Below are positions 1 through 8,579 of a stretch of DNA of 64,000 nucleotides, piece after piece. This DNA is from JAJEFO01 sp965221845 (GTDB taxonomy: Bacteria > Pseudomonadota > Alphaproteobacteria > Rhodobacterales > Rhodobacteraceae): the NCBI GenBank assembly GCA_965221845.1, contig OZ244919.1, positions 2,852,001 through 2,916,000 on the forward strand, given 5' to 3'. A model generated the notes under the pieces. The model saw only the letters and a list, made by a program, of their open reading frames with translations. It searched no databases and was not told the DNA's origin. The position numbers and the translations under genes were made by a program. The first letter of the stretch is position 1; each line of letters begins with the position of its first letter.

Positions 1-28
1 CTTCATTCCCCAGTCAAACGTGTACAGA

Positions 29-317
29 TCATGACATACCCGCGGGGATAGAGCTCCGCACATACCCCGCCGCACCGTTGGCCGCGTTGATCCACGAATA
101 GCGGAAGGGCAGACCCCCCGGCGGGGCCGGGTCACCCGCGGCAATGGTCACACGGAACAGCGGGCTATTTCGGGTTTCGATCAGATCCTGACCCAAAGGA
201 ACCACTTCAAGTGTCAGTGTGCGCAGCTGTTGGCCCGCCGCGGGCAGGGTGAGGGTCACACCCAGGAGGGCGGCCGCGAGACCGGCCGTCAGGCGTCGAA
301 CAGGGGGGGCCTTTCAT
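29..317 (-). pseudogene. small secreted protein, out of frame at a C7 tract
   Basis: An ATG at 317 is followed four codons later by a run of seven C (303-309 on the plus strand). In the present phase the frame reads a proline-rich, basic peptide with no protein character. Removing one C gives MKGPPVRRLTAGLAAALLG and then AAGQ, a clear signal peptide with a plausible cleavage site, joined to a mature chain of about 67 residues (QLRTLTLEVVPL, ending SSIPAGMS). I do not recognise the mature domain. It lies just downstream of a second secreted-protein gene on the same strand with the same kind of defect. It may be phase-variable, or the run length may be wrong in the assembly. An internal GTG could start a shorter product without the full signal. 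Confidence 0.5.
303..309. repeat. homopolymer tract, 7 bp (C7 on minus strand)
   Basis: Seven G on the plus strand, lying between the start codon and the hydrophobic core of the first secreted-protein gene. One base fewer would restore the signal-peptide frame. Confidence 0.8.
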
Positions 318-661
318 GGTGGGATCCATCTGTTGTGGTCGGTTCGATGATTGCCCTGACTTTGCAGAAATGTTCGGAACTTTCCGGTGCAATCCGGCTC
401 GCCGCCCGGTCTTGTCGGCTGGGCCTGATCCAGATGCCGCGCGAATTGGTTCGCACGGCCATTGGCGGTTCTGATGGCGTGGACCGCCATTGCCGGCCTG
501 CCCGTCGCGCCGCCCCGCGGCGGATTCTCCGCCGCGAGCGACTGGCGCAAAAGGCCCGTCTAGTGCCCGATTGTGTTGGGGGTGCAGAGGATACGAGACA
601 CCCCCGAACCGGCCGCTCTACGGGCCTTGTCTCGCGCGATAGACCGTGCGGCCCGGCCGCG
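318..661. other. intergenic stretch, no gene seen
   Basis: About 340 bases between the two minus-strand secreted-protein genes. The open frames here are arginine-rich shadows with no recognisable domain. I see no tRNA, clear terminator or IS end. Confidence 0.5.
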
Positions 662-1296
662 TCACTGGTTGCCGCCGAGCGATTCGCCACCCGGACCGAC
701 GACCCGTGCGCAGCCCTTGCCTCCGGTGAACATGACGTAGGTCTCGCCTGTGTGCGCGTAGTTCCGGTTGCCGGTGCTGCGCTGCACCTTGATGACCGGA
801 ATCACCATCTCGCCCGTGTTGCTCCAGATGCGGGCACCGGCCTTGGGCCGCACCTCCACGATGTTCTCGCCCAGATCGCCGCCATAAAATGAGATCTGTC
901 CGAAAGTTCCTGGCCCCAAATCATTCCAACTGTTTCTCGCCCCGCCGCGCCACTCGAAGTCGCGGAACATGTCGGCACTCCCGTGCGATCCGTCTTTTTC
1001 CACATTCAGGCTGATACCGCTCTTGAAGCTCGACCGCTCCACGTTGGGGTTGGTGCTCGACAGGATCACCTTGAAGCGGCCCGGCGTGGCGTGATCGCCG
1101 CAGCCGTCCACGACCCTGCTGCCGTAGACGCCTGCAACCCGGGCGGTGCAGATGCTGTTGTTGCAGTCGGGCGGCGTCTGCGCCTGCGCACCCGTGGCAA
1201 CAAACAGGGCGGTGATGGCGGCCCCGAAGGCCAGGACAGCGAGACAGGCCTGGAGGGCCGCCGTGAGCCGTGTCAGGGGGGGGGGTGACGTAGCAT
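662..1296 (-). pseudogene. secreted protein, out of frame at a C10 tract
   Basis: The ATG at 1296 has a good ribosome site (TGGAGGAA about 7 bases upstream). Codons 4-7 are a run of ten C, followed immediately by an in-frame TGA. With one more C the frame reads MLRHPPPLTRLTAALQ, a hydrophobic segment (AVLAFGAAITALF) and a cleavage-like ATGAQAQ. It then joins a mature domain of about 170 residues that stays open to the stop at 662. Visible mature motifs are CNNSIC, DMFRDFEWRGG, GGDLGENIVEVRPK and TGETYVMF, with paired cysteines. The family is unknown to me. The first part of the mature region is rich in polar and beta-prone residues. Strong initiation signals and an open mature frame argue that the gene is functional when the tract has another length. 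Confidence 0.55.
1276..1285. repeat. homopolymer tract, 10 bp (C10 on minus strand)
   Basis: Ten G on the plus strand, three codons after the start of the second secreted-protein gene. The present length stops translation; 11 (or 8) bases would open the frame. Confidence 0.85.
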
Positions 1297-1536
1297 GGGG
1301 AATTCCTCCAGTTGTGTGATGGCTCCCACTCTACCGCCTTTGCCTCGGCAAAGGCAAGAGAAAATTTCAAAGTGAGACACTGCCTGGTAATTCCCTTCTC
1401 TTTCGGAACTGCCTTCAGGGTTTCAATCGCGTGCTCCATTTCACCCTCGTCCATATTTCCCCTGCCGGGGTGCAGTTCAACTTCTGTGGTGAGGCGGCGA
1501 CGGCCTGACTTGCCGGCTTGGTCGAGGACGTGGAAC

Positions 1537-1612
1537 AGCCTTTGCTGCATGGCGCTGCGACGCCATCACGGGAATCTGCGAATCGCAATCACCAACAAAG
1601 TTGAACCGCACC
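1537..1612 (+). repeat. dispersed repeat copy A with coding-like peptide
   Basis: This stretch aligns with 22301-22376 at roughly 70 percent identity by eye. Both encode a peptide from an ATG: here MALRRHHGNLRIAITNKV, there MALQCRRAHLRIAIASKA. In the LRIAI core all the differences fall at third codon positions, which suggests that the reading frame was under selection. The function is unknown. It could be a leader peptide or a fragment of a mobile element, since an IS5 scrap lies directly downstream. Confidence 0.5.
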
Positions 1613-1616
1613 CCTT

Positions 1617-1648
1617 CGAGCGGATGCTGGACGCGCTGCGCACGCTGG
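1617..1648 (+). mobile_element. IS5-family transposase scrap
   Basis: About 31 bases encoding ERMLDALRTL match the transposase of the IS5-family element at 15.7-16.7 kb (around 16059-16090) with one or two mismatches. No other part of the element is present here. Confidence 0.6.
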
Positions 1649-1674
1649 CATGCGAGCATCCGCACCGTGCCGCT

Positions 1675-2280
1675 TCAGGAATGCGGTTCGGTCTCCCTGC
1701 GCCAGAGCCTCCAGTCCTCCGGAGTGTCCAGATCGCGAGTGGCGCGGTCACCCTCGAGCCGCACGGACATGACCGTTTCACCCTTCAGGACGGTGCGCCC
1801 GCCCGCGTCGCCGGCAAGCCCGGCGAACCCGGGCAGCAGCCTCGGGGGCAGGATCAGGGGCGTGCCGGGCCTTCCCGCGGCGTCCGAAGCGCGCGTCGGC
1901 GTGTTGCCGCCGGCGGCGTTGAAGCGCCTGATGACGCTCTTGACGTCGGATGCGGTGATCCCCGGGACGTCGGGAAGCAGGATCATCATGGCCTGGTTCG
2001 GGGCGCGTTTCATGACATGCAGGGCCGCGGCACGGAGCGTGGCGCCGATGCCCTCGGCCGCATTCCCGACCCCGATCACGGTCACGCCGAGCCGGCCTAT
2101 CGCCTCGCGGCGGGCAAGGTCGCCTTTCCGGAGCGCCACCGCGACCTCGCACCCGCTCTCGACGGCAATGCCGGCCTGACGCCGAAGCAGGGGCATGCCT
2201 TCGACGCGTTCCAGCAGCTTGTCACGTCCACGCATGCGTGACGACGCGCCTGCCGCGGGAATGACGGCGAGCGGGGTCAC
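1675..2280 (-). CDS. MobA-like nucleotidyltransferase
   Basis: A protein of 201 residues starting from a GTG that overlaps the livM stop codon (GTGA), so the two genes are translationally coupled. The N-terminus reads VIPAAGASSRMRGRDKLLE, the nucleotide-binding loop of the MobA/MocA-like NTP transferase family (LAAGxSxRMGxxK). LLPDVPGITASDV carries the metal-binding aspartate, and RPGTPLILP resembles the substrate loop. Members load CTP or GTP onto molybdopterin or activate other small molecules. Its place as the last gene of an ABC importer operon is unusual. A MocA-type role serving a molybdenum hydroxylase such as xanthine dehydrogenase is possible, and would fit the purine genes at 42-48 kb, but no hydroxylase is in the window. 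Confidence 0.75.
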   Translation of the reverse strand: MTPLAVIPAAGASSRMRGRDKLLERVEGMPLLRRQAGIAVESGCEVAVALRKGDLARREAIGRLGVTVIGVGNAAEGIGATLRAAALHVMKRAPNQAMMILLPDVPGITASDVKSVIRRFNAAGGNTPTRASDAAGRPGTPLILPPRLLPGFAGLAGDAGGRTVLKGETVMSVRLEGDRATRDLDTPEDWRLWRRETEPHS

Positions 2281-3578
2281 CGTTCGGGGATCAGCCCGCG
2301 CGGACTGAAGCGGAGAACCAGGAGCAGGATCACGCCCATGGTCAGCAGGCGCATGTGCGCGGCGCTCTCGAGCAGGCGGTCCTTCAGCCAGAGGCCGTCC
2401 GGCATGCCGGCGGTGACGCCCCCGATCAGGGCGATGCCCAAGGGCTCGACCATGACCCAGAGGTACCAGATCAGCATGCCGCCCAGGACCGCGCCGAAAT
2501 TGTTGCCTGACCCGCCGACGATGACCATGACCCAGATCAGGAAGGTGAAGCGCAGCGGCTGGTAGCTTGCGGGCGTGAGCTGGCCGTCCAGCGTCGTCAT
2601 CATGGCTCCCGCCAGCCCGCAGACCGCCGAACCGAGGACGAAGACCTGCAGGCGCCTCGCCGTGACGTCCTTGCCCATCGCCGCGGCCGCGACTTCGTTG
2701 TCGCGGATTGCCCGCATCATCCGGCCCCAAGGAGAGTTGAGCGCGGCCTGGGCCAGCCAGAGCAGCGCGATGAGAACGGTCAGGAAGAGGCCGGCATAGG
2801 CGAGCTTCACGACTGTCGCGGACGCCGTCACCGGGTCGAATCCGAAGCCCGAGACATGTGCGACGAACCGTTCCGAGTCCTGGAGGTCGATTTCGTACGG
2901 AACCGGTCGCGGAATGCCGCTCACGTTCTTGACGCCGCGCGCGAGCCAGTCCTCGTTCTTGAGAACGGCGATGACGATTTCGGAGATGCCGAGGGTGGCG
3001 ATGGCGAGATAGTCCGATCGCAGGCCGAGGGCCGTCTTCCCGACGACCCAGGCCGCCCCCGCCGCGAGCAGGGCCCCGACGGGCCATGCGGCGAGAACGG
3101 GCAGGCCGAGGCCGCCCAGGTTTCCCGCCCTGGCCGGCGAAACCGCCTCGATCGCCGCTGCCGCCGGGTCGAGGAGCCGGCGGTATGCGAAGAAGCCCGC
3201 GACCAGGATCACGACGAGCGCGGCGGCACGCACCTTTCCTTCCGGCAGCCTTTTCCATGCCAGGACGGCGGCAACGATCGCGGCGGCCCCGACGAGAAGC
3301 GCGAGGATGACCCGAGGGCCGCCGGCGTCCCAGGCTTCGGCGACGGGCGGTTTCGAGATGATGACCGTGCTGAGGCCGCCAAGGGCCACGAAACCCATGA
3401 TGCCGACATTGAAGAGGCCCGCATAGCCCCACTGCATGTTCACGCCGAGCGCCATGATCGCGGAGATCAGGCCCATGTTCACGATGCCGAGCGCGACGTT
3501 CCAGCTTTGCAGGAAACCGGTCGCGGCAATCAGCGCGATGACGGCCAGGAAGAGGGCCATGTCTCTCGGCGCCGGCAT
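2277..3578 (-). CDS. livM: branched-chain amino acid ABC transporter permease LivM
   Basis: 433 residues from an ATG that overlaps the livH stop (TGATG). About ten hydrophobic segments are visible. The family signature of the LivM cytoplasmic loop is present (LGLRSDYLAIATLGISEIV, residues about 200-220), as is MRAIRDNEVAAAAMGKDV, the EAA-like loop that contacts the ATPases. An inserted alanine-rich hydrophobic region at about residues 90-170 makes it longer than the E. coli protein; this form is common in alphaproteobacteria. A longer upstream reading frame exists but would run back through livH. It pairs with LivH in the inner membrane to import hydrophobic amino acids or related solutes. 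Confidence 0.92.
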   Translation of the reverse strand: MPAPRDMALFLAVIALIAATGFLQSWNVALGIVNMGLISAIMALGVNMQWGYAGLFNVGIMGFVALGGLSTVIISKPPVAEAWDAGGPRVILALLVGAAAIVAAVLAWKRLPEGKVRAAALVVILVAGFFAYRRLLDPAAAAIEAVSPARAGNLGGLGLPVLAAWPVGALLAAGAAWVVGKTALGLRSDYLAIATLGISEIVIAVLKNEDWLARGVKNVSGIPRPVPYEIDLQDSERFVAHVSGFGFDPVTASATVVKLAYAGLFLTVLIALLWLAQAALNSPWGRMMRAIRDNEVAAAAMGKDVTARRLQVFVLGSAVCGLAGAMMTTLDGQLTPASYQPLRFTFLIWVMVIVGGSGNNFGAVLGGMLIWYLWVMVEPLGIALIGGVTAGMPDGLWLKDRLLESAAHMRLLTMGVILLLVLRFSPRGLIPER

Positions 3579-4585
3579 CACTGCGCCTTTCCCCGGAACA
3601 GTCCCGTCGGGCGGAACAGGAGCACGACGACGAGAATCGCGAAGCTGACCGCGAACTTGTAGTCCGTCGACAGCAGCTGGACGAGGCCCTGCGGTTCCCA
3701 TGCGGGGATCAGGTAGCCTGCCACTTTCCTGAATGCATAGGTGATCGTGATTTCCGAGAAGGCGATGACAAAGCCGCCCGCGATCGCGCCGACCGGACTG
3801 CCGAGGCCCCCGACGATCGCGGCCGCGAAGACTGGAAGGAGGAGCTGGAAGTAGTTGAACGGCTTGAAGCTCTTGTCGAGTCCGTAGAGAACGCCCGCAA
3901 AGGTGGCCAGCACCGCCACGATTATCCAGGTGGTCGTCACGACACGCTCGGGATCGATGCCCGAGAGCAGCGCGAGATCCTCGTTGTCGGAGAACGCTCG
4001 CATGGACTTTCCCGTGCGCGTTCGGTTGAGGAACCAGAAGAGAATGGCGACGAGAATGACCGCGACGGCAACGGTCAGCATCGCGGCGGACTTGACCGCG
4101 AGCCCTTCCTCCAGGCCGGTCAGCTCCCTGAACTCGCGGGCCGTGATCACGAAACGCTCTCCGTCCGCGAACCGCCGCTCGTCAACGCCTATGATGAAGC
4201 GCACAAGGCCGTTCGTCACGAACATCACCCCGATGGAAACGATGACCAGGATGACCGGCGCGGACTTTCGCTCCCGGTAGAACCGGTAGACGAGGCGGTC
4301 AGTGAGCAGGACAAGCGCAGCGGCCGCGGCGATCCCGGCAGGCAGCGCCAGGAGCGCGGTCGGGAACGGGCCAAGGGCCACGCCCATGGCCTGCAGCCAC
4401 CACGTGCACAGGATCGTCGCCGCCGTGCCGAACGCCATGGTGTCGCCATGGGCGAAGTTGGAGAAGCCCAGGATCCCGTACACCATGGTCACGCCGAGCG
4501 CGCCCAGGGCAAGCTGGCTGCCGTAGGCAACCGCGGGCAGCACCACGAAATTGGCCATCGCGACGATCGCGTTCAGGAGATCCAC
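3578..4585 (-). CDS. livH: branched-chain amino acid ABC transporter permease LivH
   Basis: 335 residues from a GTG preceded by ACGGAGAG; the upstream extension is arginine-rich and not membrane-like. About eight transmembrane segments are seen. Typical LivH motifs are GVTMVYGILGFSNFAHGD near the N-terminus and MRAFSDNEDLALLSGID (about residues 190-206), the coupling loop for LivG/LivF, followed by GGLGSPVGAIAGGF. It overlaps livM by one base. It is the first permease gene after livF, from which it is separated by about 170 bases holding no obvious gene. Confidence 0.93.
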   Translation of the reverse strand: MDLLNAIVAMANFVVLPAVAYGSQLALGALGVTMVYGILGFSNFAHGDTMAFGTAATILCTWWLQAMGVALGPFPTALLALPAGIAAAAALVLLTDRLVYRFYRERKSAPVILVIVSIGVMFVTNGLVRFIIGVDERRFADGERFVITAREFRELTGLEEGLAVKSAAMLTVAVAVILVAILFWFLNRTRTGKSMRAFSDNEDLALLSGIDPERVVTTTWIIVAVLATFAGVLYGLDKSFKPFNYFQLLLPVFAAAIVGGLGSPVGAIAGGFVIAFSEITITYAFRKVAGYLIPAWEPQGLVQLLSTDYKFAVSFAILVVVLLFRPTGLFRGKAQ

Positions 4586-4753
4586 GACGCTCTCCGTTCT
4601 GGGCGGCCGGACGTCCGTCCCGCGTCTTCCCGAAGCGGATCGACATGGATCCCGGGCCGCAACCGGCATCTGGCGCCCTGCCGGAAGCGGGCGTCTGTCC
4701 CGGCCCCTCGCCGCCCCTTCATGAAGCCATTCTCCATTCCCCTGCCTGAACGC

Positions 4754-5503
4754 CTAGCCGCCCAGGAACGAGCGGCGAACCTCAGGATCCGCCAGCAGCG
4801 CCTTGCCGGCGCCGGCGAAGGCGTTCTGCCCCTGCACCATGACATAGCCCCGGTCCGCGATCTCGAGGGCCTGCCGCGCGTTCTGTTCCACCATCAGGAT
4901 CGAGATGCCGGCTCTTGCCACCTCGACGATCCTGTCGAAAAGCTCGTCCATGACGGCCGGGCTGACGCCCGCCGTCGGCTCGTCCAGCATCAGCAGCCGG
5001 GGCCGGGTCATCAGCGCGCGGCCGACGGCCACCTGCTGCCGCTGTCCGCCGGACAGCTCGCCCGCCGCCTGGCGCCGTCTTTCCTTCAGGACCGGAAAGA
5101 GATCGTAAACCTGGGCCATGGTTCCCGAAATGTCGTCGCGTCTCAGGAAAGCCCCCATTTCGAGGTTCTCCTCGACCGTCAGCGATGCAAAGGTGTTGGA
5201 TGTCTGCGGCACGAAGGCCATTCCCTTGGCCACGCGGTCCTGCGGTTTCAGGTGCGAGATGTCCTCGCCGTCGAGCCTCACCGAGCCTTCATGAAGCTCC
5301 AGCATCCCGAACACCGCCTTCATCGCCGTCGACTTTCCCGCGCCGTTCGGCCCGACGATCACCGCGATCTCTCCCTTGCGCACCGAAATGGTGCACGAGC
5401 GCAGGATGTCCGTCCCGCGGCCGTATCCGCCGCTCATGGAGTCGCCGATCAGGAAGGGGTCGCGCACCGTTCGTCCCTCCGGCCGCGCTGCAGGCGTCCG
5501 CAT
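4754..5503 (-). CDS. livF: branched-chain amino acid ABC transporter ATPase LivF
   Basis: 249 residues with a complete ABC ATPase set: Walker A GPNGAGKST at 51-59, signature LSGGQ near 147, Walker B LLMLDEPTAG and the switch histidine position occupied by Q in MVEQNA, as is usual in LivF. The N-terminal IGDSMSGGYGRG is the typical LivF opening. It energises LivH/LivM together with LivG. The gene is 79 bases downstream of livG. An alternative GTG start 13 codons in would give a protein of more usual length. Confidence 0.93.
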   Translation of the reverse strand: MRTPAARPEGRTVRDPFLIGDSMSGGYGRGTDILRSCTISVRKGEIAVIVGPNGAGKSTAMKAVFGMLELHEGSVRLDGEDISHLKPQDRVAKGMAFVPQTSNTFASLTVEENLEMGAFLRRDDISGTMAQVYDLFPVLKERRRQAAGELSGGQRQQVAVGRALMTRPRLLMLDEPTAGVSPAVMDELFDRIVEVARAGISILMVEQNARQALEIADRGYVMVQGQNAFAGAGKALLADPEVRRSFLGG

Positions 5504-5582
5504 GCGCGTCGCGAGGTCACGCGCCGCGGATTCCCCTTCGCCTTGACGCGGGGGATGCCGGTGCGAGCGTCCGAGGAGAAGG

Positions 5583-6371
5583 TCATTCCTCGGCCTCCCC
5601 GTTGATCCCGTGTTTCCGGCCGGTGCCGAGATAGGCCTCTATGACGCGGTCGTTCGCCTTGATCTCCTCGATCCTTCCCTTGGCGAGAACCCTGCCCTCC
5701 GCCATGCAGATGACCGGGTTGCAGAGCCTGCCGATGAAGTCCATGTCATGCTCGATCATGCAGAAGGTGTAGCCGCGCTCCCTGTTCAACCGCAGGATCG
5801 CGTCCCCGATCGTCCTGAGAAGCGTGCGGTTCACGCCGGCGCCCACCTCGTCCAGAAAGACGACCTGCGCATCCACCATCATGGTGCGACCCAGTTCAAG
5901 AAGCTTCTTCTGCCCTCCCGAAAGATTGCCCGCCCTTTCGTCGCGGAGGTGCGCGATGGTCAGGAAAGCCATCACCTCGTCGGCCTTCTCCCGGATCCTG
6001 TCCTCCTCCGCCGCGATCCGGCCGCGGCTCGTCCAGGCGCTCCAGATCCTTTCCCCGAGCTGCCTGCCCGGAACCACCATCAGGTTCTCGCGGACGGTCA
6101 TCGACGGGAACTCGTGAGCGATCTGGAACGTGCGCAGAAGGCCCTTGCGGAAGAGGTCGTGGGGCGGCAGGCCGGTGATGTCCTCGCCGTTCATGAACAC
6201 GTGTCCGCCTGTCGGCGGCAGGGCTCCCGCTATGACGTTGAAGAGCGTCGTCTTGCCCGCGCCGTTCGGGCCGATCAGGCCGGTGATCGATCCGGGGGCG
6301 ATTTCGAGGGTGACGCCGTCAACGGCGCGGGATCCGCCGAAACGCTTGTGCAGGCCCTCGACCCTGATCAT
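5583..6371 (-). CDS. livG: branched-chain amino acid ABC transporter ATPase LivG
   Basis: 262 residues. Walker A GPNGAGKTT lies at 34-42, the signature LSGGQKKLLELG at about 155 and Walker B VVFLDEVGAGVN at about 175, where the usual proline after DE is valine, as in a known LivG subgroup. MIEHDMDFIG carries the H-loop. The C-terminal extension (NDRVIEAYLG) is characteristic of LivG. It follows the substrate-binding protein gene after a stem-loop, which would allow the binding protein to be made in excess over the transporter core. Confidence 0.93.
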   Translation of the reverse strand: MIRVEGLHKRFGGSRAVDGVTLEIAPGSITGLIGPNGAGKTTLFNVIAGALPPTGGHVFMNGEDITGLPPHDLFRKGLLRTFQIAHEFPSMTVRENLMVVPGRQLGERIWSAWTSRGRIAAEEDRIREKADEVMAFLTIAHLRDERAGNLSGGQKKLLELGRTMMVDAQVVFLDEVGAGVNRTLLRTIGDAILRLNRERGYTFCMIEHDMDFIGRLCNPVICMAEGRVLAKGRIEEIKANDRVIEAYLGTGRKHGINGEAEE

Positions 6372-6389
6372 GCCTGTTCCCGGACGCGA

Positions 6390-6417
6390 AACGGCCCGGA
6401 ACCGGATCCGGGCCGTT
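6390..6417 (-). terminator. intercistronic stem-loop between the binding-protein gene and livG
   Basis: An 11-bp perfect stem (AACGGCCCGGA and its complement) with a 6-base loop lies 12 bases after the binding-protein stop. There is no strong T run. It probably attenuates transcription or protects the upstream mRNA, a common arrangement in ABC importer operons. Confidence 0.65.
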
Positions 6418-6428
6418 CCCTTGTCATG

Positions 6429-7625
6429 CTACCGGTACTTGACGGTTTCGATTCTGCCGTCCCTGACCTCGATCTGGCGGTAGTTGCCGGCCGATTCGCC
6501 GGGGCCGATCAGTTCGACAGCGCTTGCGCCGACATAGTCGACGTCGCCGCCGTCGGCGAGGATCTGCAGGGCCTTGGCAAGCTCGCCGGGGTAGATCTTC
6601 TCGCCGGGCGCATTGGCGACCTCCATGATCCTGCCCTTGAAGTCCGCGGAGTCCGCCGATTCGGCGGCCTGCATGGCCAGCATGATCAGCGCCGCAGCAT
6701 CGTAGCTTTCGCCGGCAAAAGGCGAGGCGGCGTCAAAGACGCCGGCCGCCAGTTCGGCATACCTGACCGCTCCGGGGCTGTCGGTTCCCGGGTGCTGGCC
6801 GGTCGAGCCGTCGATTTCGGTGCCGAAGCTTTCGGTCAAGGCGTCCGAGATCATGCCGTCAGGGAGATGGAAGGTGTCGAACGCGCCGGAGTCAAGGGCG
6901 GCGCGGATGATGCCCGACCCGCCCTGGTCGACATAGCCCGCGACAACCAGGCGCTGGCCGCCGGCCGCTGCCAGGGCGCCGACCTCCGCGGAATAGTCGC
7001 CCTTGCCGTCTTCGTGAGCTGCATTGATCGTCACCGTGCCGCCGGCGGCCTCGAACGCCGCCTGGAAGCTGTCGGCCAGGCCCTTGCCGTAGTCTGTGTT
7101 GCTGTAGGACACCGCAACCTCGTCGATGCCCATTTCCAGGAGGACTTCGGTCATGACGACGCCCTGCCGCGCGTCGGAAGGCGCGGTTCTGAAGAAGAGT
7201 CCGTTGTCCTCGTTGTCCTGATGGCTGAGGCCCGGCGAGGTTGCGGAAGGCGAAACCATCACGATGCCGTTCGGCAGGGCGACGTTTTCGAGGATTGCGC
7301 CTGTCACGCCGGAACAGTCGCCGCCCACGATGGCCTTGACGCCGTCGCCGGTGATCTGCTGTTCGGCAACGGAGGTGGCGGCAGCCGCGTCGGTGCAGGT
7401 CGAGTCGCCGCGGACCGGCGTCACCGTCGCGCCGCCGAGCAGCAGTCCGGAGTCGCTGACTTCCTTCATCGCGAGTTCGGCGCCGTCCGCCATCTGCGGC
7501 GTCAGCGATTCGATCGGACCTGTGAAGCCAAAGATGATGCCGATCCTGATTTCGGAATGGCCGCTTGCCAGGGCCGTTCCTGCAAGGACGGCGGACGCGA
7601 CCGAAGCTGCAAGTATCTTTCTCAT
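6429..7625 (-). CDS. branched-chain amino acid ABC transporter substrate-binding protein (LivJ/LivK-like)
   Basis: 398 residues with a signal peptide (MRKILAASVASAVLAGTALASG). The fold is a type I periplasmic binding protein of the Leu/Ile/Val family: IRIGIIFGFTGPIE at the mature N-terminus, VVGGDCSG and MVSPSATSPGL in the first lobe, and AVSYSNTDYGKG at the hinge. The ribosome site AGGAGAAAA is close to the ATG. It is the first gene of the operon that continues through livG, livF, livH and livM. The specificity cannot be read from sequence; amino acids, amides or urea-like compounds are all possible for this family. Confidence 0.9.
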   Translation of the reverse strand: MRKILAASVASAVLAGTALASGHSEIRIGIIFGFTGPIESLTPQMADGAELAMKEVSDSGLLLGGATVTPVRGDSTCTDAAAATSVAEQQITGDGVKAIVGGDCSGVTGAILENVALPNGIVMVSPSATSPGLSHQDNEDNGLFFRTAPSDARQGVVMTEVLLEMGIDEVAVSYSNTDYGKGLADSFQAAFEAAGGTVTINAAHEDGKGDYSAEVGALAAAGGQRLVVAGYVDQGGSGIIRAALDSGAFDTFHLPDGMISDALTESFGTEIDGSTGQHPGTDSPGAVRYAELAAGVFDAASPFAGESYDAAALIMLAMQAAESADSADFKGRIMEVANAPGEKIYPGELAKALQILADGGDVDYVGASAVELIGPGESAGNYRQIEVRDGRIETVKYR

Positions 7626-7733
7626 GACGTTTTCTCCTTTGTCATCGGGATTCCCGTTCTGAACGCACCCTACATTCAGAGCATCCCGTCAATCAACGGC
7701 TGGGAGCGGTAGGGGTGCAGTTCAGATTCCTTT
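7626..7733 (-). promoter_or_regulatory. upstream region of the liv-type operon
   Basis: About 100 bases between the operon start and the IS debris. A strong ribosome site (AGGAGAAAACGTC) precedes the ATG at 7625. No convincing -35/-10 pair or operator could be identified by eye. Confidence 0.3.
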
Positions 7734-8160
7734 TCAGGCTGCCGCGGCCTGATTCGCCCGCCATTCCAGGAAGTCGGGCAGCCGGAGGTTCATGGCGCAG
7801 CCCTTCAGCGCCAGCATGGCGTTGGCGCCCCTCTCCGCCCGGCGCGTTCCGGAGCGCTCCGTCCGCAGCCCGAACCGCCGGCATCCGCCCTCCACGACGC
7901 CGCTCCCGGCCCGGACGCCCCGCTCCCGGAACCCGCCGTGCCGCATCCGGCCGAGGTTCCTCTCGAAATGGCGGCAGCAGGCCTCCGCTTCCCTGTGCCG
8001 GTCCCCGGACGGCGTCAGCTCCCGGACCGCCTTCGCCGCCCGGCCGGCCCTGACGTCCGCCTCGCCTCCGCGAACCGCCGGTCCCGCTCCGCCCCGGCCG
8101 GCAGGACCGCCTCGCGGCGTCGGAGGCGCGTTCCGGGCAGTGGAGGAGGCCAGGCACGAA
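7734..8160 (-). pseudogene. ISKra4-family transposase, C-terminal remnant
   Basis: The minus strand encodes GSGVVEGGCRRFGLRTERSG and then RRAERGANAMLALKGCAMNL, which resembles the conserved C-terminal signature of ISKra4-family transposases (GSGVVEGGC..., ...KRSGxRW...GANAILxLR). Upstream pieces such as VVVSDGAERLP occur in other frames, so the gene is broken by several frameshifts and lacks its N-terminus. A shorter piece of a second copy lies at 54.5 kb with nearly identical bases. Confidence 0.65.
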
Positions 8161-8265
8161 CGTGACCTTCCGGCCCCCGAAGGGCCCCTCGCAGGCGTTC
8201 GGGAGCCGTTCCGCCCCGTCGGAGACGACGACGGGCCCGCCCGCGTCGTGCAGCCCCCGCCGCCG

Positions 8266-8329
8266 CGCCTCCCGGTCGCGCCGCGCCGCGAAGTCCGAGG
8301 CCTCCCGGCCTCCGGACGGCGCCGCCGCG
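8266..8329 (-). repeat. IS5-family fragment, second copy at 59334-59397
   Basis: About 64 bases match 59334-59397 with only two or three differences. The 59-kb copy sits inside an IS5-family transposase remnant, so this is a scrap of the same element embedded in ISKra4/IS110 debris. Confidence 0.6.
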
Positions 8330-8579
8330 CTGCCGGTCGGATGCCGCAGCGGGGCGGCGAATCAGGCCCGCGTCGTCTGGTTCGTGAACATCGCCGGTCC
8401 GGTGTCGTTGTCCCTGCCAGGCAGGACATGTGCCGTCCGGTCCCGGATCGCCCGGCGGGCGCCTGGGCGGGCTGCCCGGCAGCGTCGCCGCGGCCGGCCC
8501 GGGACCGGACCCCTGTCGCAACGGCTCGCAAGGGGCCGGGCGAGGCCGGCTGCGAGACGGTGCTGACGGGACGAGGCGC

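Noticed and set aside
5610..7712. A 700-residue plus-strand frame
   Set aside because: It is fully antisense to livG and the binding-protein gene, which have complete family motifs; long antisense frames are expected at this GC content.
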